Assembly: GCA_964528425.1 (NCBI GenBank) | Contig: CAZGTD010000060.1 | Location: forward strand, 1 to 5,667 | Direction: 5' to 3' | Length of the DNA: 5,667 nt | Origin: UBA3263 sp964528425 | GTDB taxonomy: Bacteria > Bacteroidota > Bacteroidia > Bacteroidales > Muribaculaceae | Shown here: one piece after another, positions 1-5,479 of the stretch | Layout of the letters: each line of letters begins with the position of its first letter | Numbering within the stretch: the stretch's first letter is position 1 | Notes under the pieces: model-generated | Told to the model about the DNA's origin: nothing | What the model saw: the letters and a program-made list of their open reading frames with translations, nothing else | Database searches by the model: none | Position numbers and translations under genes: made by a program

Positions 1-405
1 GGCAGCGGCGACACCCCGACTCCTCCCACTCCCGGCGATCAGACCGGCCAGGGCACCGAGGCTTCGCCCTATACCTGCGCCGACGTCATTGCCCTCAACA
101 ATCCCGGCACCAAGGCCTGGGTCAAAGGCGTTATAGTTGGTACAATGAACTCCAACAAAAACTACACCCTTGAGGTTGTTGCCCCCTTCACAGTGGCCGC
201 CAACGTCTACATTGCCGACTCGACAACCGAAACCAATACCGCCAACATGGTGCCCGTGCAGCTGGTAAGCGGCAGCGATATCCGCAAGGCCGTTAACCTG
301 CTCGACAATCCCGGCAACCTGGGCAAAACCCTCACCATTCAGGGCTCGCTGGAAAAATACTTCCAGCAGCCGGGCGTGAAGTCACCTACCGCCTATAAAC
401 TCTAA
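1..405 (+). CDS. C-terminal part of a secreted protein with a DUF6359-like OB-fold domain (5' end cut by window)
   Basis: The reading frame is open from the first base and ends with TAA at 403-405, so only the last 134 residues are seen. The first ATG in frame (145) lies inside the domain and is not the true start. Residues 1-20 are a Gly/Pro/Thr-rich linker (GDTPTPPTPG). From about residue 23 (YTCADVIALNNPGTKAWVKG) to the end, the sequence follows the pattern I know from DUF6359 in Bacteroidetes: a VKGVIVG strand, a YIADS turn, a VPVQL strand, then LLDNPGNLGKTLTIQGSLEKYF and a closing SPTAYKL. This domain resembles an OB fold and usually sits at the end of exported proteins; its ligand is not known to me. 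The protein is probably exported, but its N-terminus lies outside the window. The sulfatase gene starts 46 bases later with no promoter between, suggesting one transcript. The domain call is from recalled pattern, not a search. Confidence 0.8.
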   Translation, partial: GSGDTPTPPTPGDQTGQGTEASPYTCADVIALNNPGTKAWVKGVIVGTMNSNKNYTLEVVAPFTVAANVYIADSTTETNTANMVPVQLVSGSDIRKAVNLLDNPGNLGKTLTIQGSLEKYFQQPGVKSPTAYKL

Positions 406-451
406 TAATTATATATCTTAAATATTAATACCAATCAATCCCCTCTTCACT

Positions 452-3088
452 ATGATAAAAGAACGAGTTCCCATTGCTTTTTCCTGCCTGTCAGCGATGA
501 TTGCAGGAATAGTCCCCGCGGCCGCTCAAACCGAAGAAACTCCGGTTGACAAGAGCCGCCCTAACGTAATTCTGCTCATAGCCGACGACCTCGGCTATGG
601 CGACCTTCAGTGCTACGGCGCCAAAAACGTTGAAACCCCCAACGTTAACCGCCTTGCCAGCGAAGGCATTCAGTTTACTAACTGCCACGCAACGGCTGCA
701 ACCTCAACTCCGTCGCGCTACTCTATTCTGACCGGCGAATACGCCTGGCGTAAGAGCGGCACCGACGTGGCCCAGGGTAATGCCGCATCGATTATCAAGC
801 CCGAACAGTTTACCATGGCCGACCTCTTCCACGACGCCGGATACTACACCGGCGCAATCGGCAAATGGCACCTCGGCCTCGGCCCCGTTACCGGCCAGCA
901 GGATTGGAACGGCAAGCTGACCAACACCCCGCGCGACCTCGGATTTGACTATCACTACATCCAGGCCGCTACCGCCGACCGCGTGCCCTGCGTTTATCTC
1001 GAACAGGACACGGTTGCCAACTACGACCCCGAAGCTCCCATCTACGTTAACTATGGCACTAACTTCGAAGGCGAACCCACCGGCGTTTCCCATCGCGAAA
1101 CACTCAAGGTTAACTGGACCCACGGCCACAACAACTCAATCATCGACGGCATTTCGCGCATCGGCTACATGAAAGGCGGCGGCAAAGCCCTCTGGAAAGA
1201 CGAAAACATTGCCGACTCGATTGTTGCCCACTCTGTTCGCTTCATCAACGAGCATAAGGATGAACCCTTCTTCCTTTATCTCTGCACCAACGACGTTCAC
1301 GTTCCCCGCTGGCCCCACGAACGCTTCCGCGGCAAAAACCCGATGGGTTATCGCGGCGACGCTATCGCCCAGTTCGACTGGACCGTAGGCGAAGTGATGA
1401 AAGCCCTCGAAGAAGCCGGCATTGCCGACAACACCCTGCTGATTCTTTCGAGCGACAACGGCCCGATTCTCGACGACGGTTATGACGACCAGGCCGAAGC
1501 CCTGCTCAACGGCCACTCGCCCTCGGGCCCCTACCGCAGCTATAAATACTCCGGCTACGAAGGCGGCACCATGGTTCCCTTCATCGTGCGCTGGCCCGAC
1601 CGCGTTAAGCCCGCAACCGAGCCGAACCACACCCTGCTGAGCCATATTGACCTCGTTGGCTCGTTCGGTGCCCTTATCGGCCAGGAAATCCCCGCCGGCG
1701 GCGCTATGGACTCGGGCGATATGATGGCTCAGATTCTTGGCGAATCTATGGAACATCGTCCCTGGGTTTCAGAGCTGAACCACACCCGCAACCTGAGCGT
1801 ACGCACCAACGAATGGAAATACCTCCCCGCCAACAACGGCGTTCAGAACACCAACTGGGGCATTTCAATCGAAAACGGCAACCGCCCCTACGCCCAGCTG
1901 TTTGATATGGTCAACGACCCGGGTGAAACCACCAACCTGGCCGAGACCCACCCCGACATCCTTCTGCAGATGAAAGACATTCTCAAGGATGCCAAGGCAA
2001 ACCCCATGGGAGTTACCCCGCCGAACGTTATGCCGATGATTTCTGACGAAACCACCTCATACTGGTATAACATCTTCACCCCTCTGCGCAACAACCGCAC
2101 CCTCATCATCGACGCCGATGGCAACCTGGCGTCCTCGCCGAAAGCAGATGGCATCTACTCCACCGCTCAATGGAAATTTGAAGATGCCGGCCGCGGAACC
2201 TACAACATTATTAACCGTTACAACGGTTACTACATCAACCCCGACGACGTGAACGCCACAACCGCAATGAAGGTTACGGCAACCGCGCCTGAAAACGCCT
2301 GGGTTATTGCAGCAGCCGAAAACGAAAACTGCATGATTTTCCACACCGAAGACCTCAGCGCTCAGCTGAACGTGTCGTCAGCCGCTAAGGACTTCGCCGT
2401 TCTGAACTGGGGTGGCGGCACCAACACCACCGACCAAGGTTGCCAGTTCAGCATTCAGGAAATCACCGCCGAACCCGTCGAGCCCTCAATGAACATTATC
2501 CTGACTCTGAGCAACGATGCTCCCGTAGCCTCGACCGCCGAAGAGCCCCGCTGGTTCATAATGTATACTCCCGAGCGCGACAACCGACTCGTTACCGTTA
2601 ACGACAACGGCCTGGTAGGCAACATAACAACCACCTACTCTCCCACCCTCACCTGGCGTTTTGAGAACCGCACCGACGGCTCTTACAACATCGTTAACCA
2701 GCTTAACGGTCAATACATTTCGCCGACCACCATCGGAACCACCAAAGAAATCGCAATGGTAGCCGACGAACCCGCAAGCGGATGGACAATAGCTCCGGCC
2801 AACACCGAAGGTACCTACATCATTACCAGCGGCACCGTTCAGCTGAACCAGACCCAACAAGCTAACGACTTCAAGATTTTCAACTGGGGCAGCGGCACGA
2901 ACAAAGGCGACGCCGGATGTAAGTTCCGCTTCACCGACATCACCAAACAGATTAACCCCGAAAGCTCAATCAAACCCGTTCAGGCCGCTCAGACCAAAGC
3001 CAAACTCTTTGACATGTGGGGCCGTCCGGTAACCCATCCGCGCCACGGCGTTTACATTACCTCCGAAGGCAAAAAAATCATTCTCTGA
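452..3088 (+). CDS. Secreted serine-type sulfatase (S1-like) with two tandem C-terminal trefoil-like repeats
   Basis: This 878-residue exported enzyme is expected to hydrolyse a sulfate ester, probably on a host or dietary glycan; the substrate cannot be read from sequence. Residues 1-25 form a signal peptide ending AAA before Q26. The alkaline-phosphatase-superfamily core spans about 36-520. Metal ligands D45 and D46 lie in LIADDLGYGD. The nucleophile motif is S85-T-P-S-R89 followed by YSILTG. GYYTGAIGKWHLG gives K138 and H140, DVHVP gives H283, SSDNGP gives D335 and N336, and K365 precedes EGG (370-372). S85 is encoded by TCA, so conversion to formylglycine would need an anaerobic sulfatase-maturing radical SAM enzyme. 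Residues 536-672 and 699-831 are two diverged copies of a lectin-like domain. Residues 848-878 (KLFDMWGRPV, then GVYIT, SEGKKIIL) resemble a C-terminal sorting tail. At 878 residues it is longer than a typical sulfatase of about 450-600, because of the two repeats. ATG 452 is chosen because the signal peptide begins there. Confidence 0.93.
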   Translation: MIKERVPIAFSCLSAMIAGIVPAAAQTEETPVDKSRPNVILLIADDLGYGDLQCYGAKNVETPNVNRLASEGIQFTNCHATAATSTPSRYSILTGEYAWRKSGTDVAQGNAASIIKPEQFTMADLFHDAGYYTGAIGKWHLGLGPVTGQQDWNGKLTNTPRDLGFDYHYIQAATADRVPCVYLEQDTVANYDPEAPIYVNYGTNFEGEPTGVSHRETLKVNWTHGHNNSIIDGISRIGYMKGGGKALWKDENIADSIVAHSVRFINEHKDEPFFLYLCTNDVHVPRWPHERFRGKNPMGYRGDAIAQFDWTVGEVMKALEEAGIADNTLLILSSDNGPILDDGYDDQAEALLNGHSPSGPYRSYKYSGYEGGTMVPFIVRWPDRVKPATEPNHTLLSHIDLVGSFGALIGQEIPAGGAMDSGDMMAQILGESMEHRPWVSELNHTRNLSVRTNEWKYLPANNGVQNTNWGISIENGNRPYAQLFDMVNDPGETTNLAETHPDILLQMKDILKDAKANPMGVTPPNVMPMISDETTSYWYNIFTPLRNNRTLIIDADGNLASSPKADGIYSTAQWKFEDAGRGTYNIINRYNGYYINPDDVNATTAMKVTATAPENAWVIAAAENENCMIFHTEDLSAQLNVSSAAKDFAVLNWGGGTNTTDQGCQFSIQEITAEPVEPSMNIILTLSNDAPVASTAEEPRWFIMYTPERDNRLVTVNDNGLVGNITTTYSPTLTWRFENRTDGSYNIVNQLNGQYISPTTIGTTKEIAMVADEPASGWTIAPANTEGTYIITSGTVQLNQTQQANDFKIFNWGSGTNKGDAGCKFRFTDITKQINPESSIKPVQAAQTKAKLFDMWGRPVTHPRHGVYITSEGKKIIL
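2057..2944 (+). repeat. Tandem duplicated trefoil-like domain inside the sulfatase
   Basis: Residues 536-672 (bases 2057-2467) and 699-831 (2546-2944) align through shared anchors in the same order: TPxRxNR, WxFE, G(T/S)YNI(I/V)N, NGxYIxP, WxIA, QLN, and DFxxxNWGxGTN followed by D-x-GC-x-F. The YNIxN and NGxYI elements are reminiscent of ricin-type beta-trefoil repeats, which suggests glycan binding; that is inference. The copies are clearly diverged at the DNA level, so the duplication is old rather than a recent slippage. A linker of about 26 residues containing PVEPS separates them. Confidence 0.7.
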
Positions 3089-3108
3089 TTTTAATTTCCC
3101 TTAACTAT

Positions 3109-3147
3109 AAAAGAGAGGCATCCCGGTTAACGAGATGCCTCTCTTTT
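3109..3147 (+). terminator. Intrinsic terminator after the sulfatase
   Basis: A perfect 14-bp stem pairs 3109-3122 (AAAAGAGAGGCATC) with 3134-3147 (GATGCCTCTCTTTT) around an 11-base loop. The A-run on the left and T-run on the right let it work on either strand. It starts 20 bases after the sulfatase stop codon. The stem's last T residues also belong to the -33 box of the next promoter. Confidence 0.88.
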
Positions 3148-3176
3148 GGCATTTTCGCAACTTTTTCGTAACTTTG
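3145..3176 (+). promoter_or_regulatory. Bacteroidetes-type promoter for the HTH/kinase unit
   Basis: TTTG at 3145-3148 is followed, after 20 bases, by TAACTTTG at 3169-3176. This matches the primary sigma-factor pattern of the phylum (-33 TTTG, -7 TAnnTTTG). Transcription would start near 3181-3185, leaving a leader of about 20 bases before ATG 3205. The core TTTCGTAACTTTG recurs at the second promoter in this window. Confidence 0.8.
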
Positions 3177-3204
3177 TATTGATGAAATAAGCCCTTAGAC
3201 CTGT

Positions 3205-3762
3205 ATGAAATTTAACTCCGTTATCATTAAATATCTCAGCGACAAATGCGGCTGCGACGTAACTACTCCCTCAGGCGCAACAATTCTCGCCAACGATATT
3301 GAATCGAAAACCGGAGAACGGCTTACGCCAAACACTATTAAGCGCCTTGTTGGTATTCTGCGCTACGATAACGCTCCACGCGACACCACCCTGGCTATAA
3401 TTGCCAAATATCTCGGGTTCACGTCGTGGAAACTTTTTGTTGAACACGTCAACAACCGCCTGTCGGACTTCTCAGCCGAAAACCCCTTTGTTGAAGTAGC
3501 CGGGCTACCTGAAGGCAGCCTCATTTCATTTAGCTGGGAGCCCGACCGCACAATCAAGCTGATACACTGCGGCAGCGGCAGCTGCCGGGTAGTCGACGTT
3601 GCCAACAGCAAACTGCTCAAAGACGACCGGGTCGCTATTACCCAGCTGGCCAACGGCTATCCATTTATGGCCAAGGAAGTCATCCGCTCCGGTCAAAGTC
3701 TCGGAAGCTACATCGCCGCCAAAATTACCGGCATTTCAAACCTTAAAGTCGAGCAAAGCTGA
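3205..3762 (+). CDS. HTH-like putative DNA-binding protein of a Bacteroidetes family
   Basis: The protein has 185 residues, with no signal peptide or membrane segment, so it should be cytoplasmic. The N-terminal part (about 22-80) follows a helix pattern I recognise from many Bacteroidetes proteins of unknown function: ILANDIESKTGERLTPNTIK, then RLVGIL, a PRDTTL turn, IIAKYLGF and a final SWKLF. The TPNTIKRL stretch (41-48) looks like a recognition helix, and the overall plan is reminiscent of XRE-type helix-turn-helix modules. The second part (about 95-178) looks mostly beta: LPEGSLISFSWEPDR, then IHCGSGSCRVVDVANSKL, a hallmark of the same family. DNA binding is inferred, not shown. The gene follows its own promoter, and its TGA is one base from the kinase start, so the two products probably act together, perhaps as regulator and sensor. 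ATG 3205 is the only sensible start, about 20 bases after the predicted transcription start. Confidence 0.85.
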   Translation: MKFNSVIIKYLSDKCGCDVTTPSGATILANDIESKTGERLTPNTIKRLVGILRYDNAPRDTTLAIIAKYLGFTSWKLFVEHVNNRLSDFSAENPFVEVAGLPEGSLISFSWEPDRTIKLIHCGSGSCRVVDVANSKLLKDDRVAITQLANGYPFMAKEVIRSGQSLGSYIAAKITGISNLKVEQS

Positions 3763-3763
3763 C

Positions 3764-5014
3764 ATGGGAAGCGATTTCACATGTGGCGACACGTCGGCTC
3801 AGGCCGACCGGTGGAAACCCATTGACTGCGGGGGCTCGCGGCGTTACCGCTTCTTCCGGACCCGCATCTATGGCAAACTTCACTTCGTAAAGACCATCGA
3901 CAGTGCCTATTTCCACGACCTGCTGACTACTGAAGCGCTCCGCAAAGAATTCGAAATAGGCTACGACCTCGACCACCCTAACATTGTAAGATACCTTAAA
4001 TACGAAAACAACACTATTTTTCAGGAATTCATCGACGGCGTTACTCTCCGTCAGATGCTCTCCGACAACGACCCGCGGCTAACCAACGAAAAATTCATTG
4101 CAAAAATTTGCCGGCAACTCCTCGACGCTATCGCCTACATACATTCAAAAGGCATTCTACACCTCGACCTGAAGCCCGAAAACATTATGATTACCCGCAT
4201 AGGCAGCAACGCAAAGATTATTGACTTCGGTTGCGCCTATTCGGCACCCGACAATACCACCACCGGCTTTACCCTTCAATACAAAGCGCCCGAGCAGAAT
4301 TCCGGAGCCACCAACGCCTACACCGACCTTTATCTGCTCGGCCGAGTAATTGACGAACTGACCCGCAACACGTCAATTGCCTCTGGATGGAAAAGATTTA
4401 TCGCCAAAACCACCGCCCAAAATCCTGCCGACAGATTCAACTCCGAGGCCGACGCTATAAAAGCGATTCCATCTGCCGCGCATAAAAAAACGATAATAAT
4501 CGCCATAGGCAGCTTAATTGCAATAATAGCAATTGCCGCAGCTATCATCCTTAGGCCACAGACGCCTGAGCCTCAGGACGATTCACAGCCGCAACCACAA
4601 GAAACCAAGACAATACCCGACCCGCAGCCACAAGAAACCAAGCCGATAGCCGACCCACAATCACCGGCTGAAAAACTTCACCGCAGGGCAGCGGCAGAGC
4701 CTGCCAACGAAACCGTTAACGACAACGAAATCCGCCGGGCCGTTAAAGACACCATTGAGCGCTACTACACCGAAAAAGTAATTCCCCTGGCGCCGTTCGG
4801 AATGAACTACTCCGAAATGGACCCCGAACTCGCCCGCCGCGTCAACGAAGCCGAAGGATGGGGCAAACCGCTGAAATTTGAGCTCATTCAGCCGATAATA
4901 GACCGATATCCCGCCCGCGAAGACTTTATTAAAGAAATTGCCCGCCAGGAATTTGAGGCCAACTGCTTCAGAGCCCTACGCTGGCGTAGAGGCCAGGCGG
5001 AAACACCCGACTGA
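3764..5014 (+). CDS. Membrane-anchored eukaryotic-like Ser/Thr protein kinase
   Basis: This 416-residue kinase has a cytoplasmic N-terminal catalytic domain (about 20-235), one membrane helix (243-263, Ile/Ala-rich), a Pro/Gln-rich stalk (264-300) and an extracytoplasmic tail (about 301-416) that I do not recognise. Catalytic features are K43 (FVKTI), helix-C glutamate near E62, H133-L-D135-L-K137-P-E-N140, D154-F-G156, A175-P-E177 and helix-F D188 (DLYLLG). The catalytic set looks complete, so activity is likely. HLD replaces the usual HRD, and the glycine loop (CGGSRRYRF) is degenerate. ATG 3764 is chosen although the frame extends upstream to ATG 3599: it sits one base after the previous stop, and the extra upstream residues would merely shadow the HTH-like gene. 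One base of spacing suggests translational coupling. Targets are unknown; the HTH-like partner is an obvious candidate. Confidence 0.9.
   Translation: MGSDFTCGDTSAQADRWKPIDCGGSRRYRFFRTRIYGKLHFVKTIDSAYFHDLLTTEALRKEFEIGYDLDHPNIVRYLKYENNTIFQEFIDGVTLRQMLSDNDPRLTNEKFIAKICRQLLDAIAYIHSKGILHLDLKPENIMITRIGSNAKIIDFGCAYSAPDNTTTGFTLQYKAPEQNSGATNAYTDLYLLGRVIDELTRNTSIASGWKRFIAKTTAQNPADRFNSEADAIKAIPSAAHKKTIIIAIGSLIAIIAIAAAIILRPQTPEPQDDSQPQPQETKTIPDPQPQETKPIADPQSPAEKLHRRAAAEPANETVNDNEIRRAVKDTIERYYTEKVIPLAPFGMNYSEMDPELARRVNEAEGWGKPLKFELIQPIIDRYPAREDFIKEIARQEFEANCFRALRWRRGQAETPD
4589..4654 (+). repeat. Two-copy 33-bp repeat in the kinase stalk
   Basis: Bases 4589-4621 and 4622-4654 encode PQPQETKTIPD and PQPQETKPIAD back to back. 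The unit is in frame and lies just outside the membrane helix, so copy-number change would alter stalk length without breaking the frame. Confidence 0.8.
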
Positions 5015-5136
5015 CTCCCCCGCGCCGGCGCTGGAGCCAAATGTACAATTTGTACAGCAGAATTTTAAAAATTATTTCCGACATTTGCATCGCAAACCAC
5101 GCGATTAAAGGAACTGCAAAAATTTCGACTCACCAA
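5015..5136. other. Intergenic stretch after the kinase, with small palindromes
   Basis: No gene is visible here. GCGCCGGCGC (5022-5031) is self-complementary and flanked by CTCC and GGAG. TGTACA occurs at 5042-5047 and 5051-5056, three bases apart, and since each copy is itself a palindrome they can pair or serve as a repeated site. AATTTTAAAAATT (5061-5073) and TTTGCATCGCAAA (5084-5096) are two further small inverted repeats. None has the strong stem plus T-run of the terminator at 3109-3147, so the end of the kinase transcript is not clear. Confidence 0.5.
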
Positions 5137-5168
5137 TTAGTGTCATTCAACTTTTTTTCGTAACTTTG
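5137..5168 (+). promoter_or_regulatory. Bacteroidetes-type promoter for the structured RNA / zinc-ribbon gene
   Basis: TAACTTTG at 5161-5168 is a perfect -7 box. The best -33 match, TTAG at 5137-5140, is 20 bases upstream and fits three of four positions. The run before the -7 box nearly repeats the other promoter at 3169-3176, with seven T residues instead of five before CGTAACTTTG. Transcription would begin near 5173-5176. Confidence 0.75.
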
Positions 5169-5174
5169 CGTTTG

Positions 5175-5417
5175 TAATAGCCGCAAGCGTTGGCTATTAA
5201 GACATAATAGAAGCGATTCAGCAAGTCATATCCGGAATCTGGACAATTCCCTAAACATGATGGCTCGCAGAATGACGCTCGCTCGGAGGTTAATATAACC
5301 TCTACGAAAGTAGAGTTATTATACCCATCCGAGGTGAGTCGATTTTTGTAGTTTTCATGTTAGGCAGTCCAGAGCCTCGGATAGAACTACTGAGATTGGC
5401 TCATCTCTTTTATTATG
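5175..5417 (+). ncRNA. Long rod-shaped structured RNA, 6S-like candidate
   Basis: A 5' hairpin (5175-5182 with 5192-5199, TAATAGCC/GGCTATTA) begins at the predicted transcription start. After it, nested pairings form one long rod. The closing stem is 5203-5213 with 5407-5417 (11 bp, one G-U). Inside it pair 5218-5221/5390-5393, 5224-5226/5386-5388, 5229-5234/5378-5383, 5238-5244/5367-5373 (TCTGGAC/GTCCAGA) and 5251-5260/5355-5363 (one bulged A). A bubble of about 21 bases per side (5261-5281, 5334-5354) follows. The apical arm pairs 5282-5287/5328-5333 and 5300-5305/5310-5315 under a GAAA loop. Closing stem, central bubble and apical arm are the plan of 6S RNA, which binds RNA polymerase by imitating an open promoter. 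I recall a Bacteroidales-1 RNA motif that also starts at such a promoter, but could not compare sequences. No terminator follows, so a leader role for the next gene is possible. Confidence 0.55.
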
Positions 5418-5479
5418 CCCGGCAAGTAAGTTCTTTTACCCCCGCCGCAGAGCCACCGGCGAACAAAATCATTCACACC

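Noticed and set aside
476..490. Cys12 of the sulfatase as a lipoprotein site
   Set aside because: The residues before it (A-F-S) do not fit a lipobox, and the hydrophobic stretch continues beyond it to a standard AAA-Q signal peptidase I site at 25/26.
945..1172. Plus-strand open frame overlapping the sulfatase in another frame
   Set aside because: The product is Thr/Pro-rich with no recognisable domain and is fully contained in the sulfatase coding region.
491..2860. Several long minus-strand open frames within the sulfatase
   Set aside because: They lie opposite a well-supported gene and their products are low-complexity Val/Gly/Ala-rich sequences with no family pattern. They reflect the codon bias of the plus strand.
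3599..3763. Longer start for the kinase at ATG 3599
   Set aside because: It would overlap the HTH-like gene by over 160 bases, and the extra residues look like an out-of-frame reading of that gene. ATG 3764, one base after the stop, gives a normal kinase N-terminus.
5015..5036. GC-rich palindrome after the kinase as an intrinsic terminator
   Set aside because: The self-complementary core leaves only a short stem and is followed by GGAGCCAAATG with no T-run, so it does not meet the standard of a rho-independent terminator.
5175..5417. Signal recognition particle RNA or tmRNA as the identity of the structured RNA
   Set aside because: The apical arm lacks the conserved SRP loop and AGCAG-type internal loop, and there is no tRNA-like end or tag reading frame.
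5443..5461. CGCCG/CGGCG hairpin just upstream of the zinc-ribbon gene as a terminator for the structured RNA
   Set aside because: The stem is only 5 bp and is followed by AACAAAATC rather than a T-run. It may affect translation, but termination is not supported.
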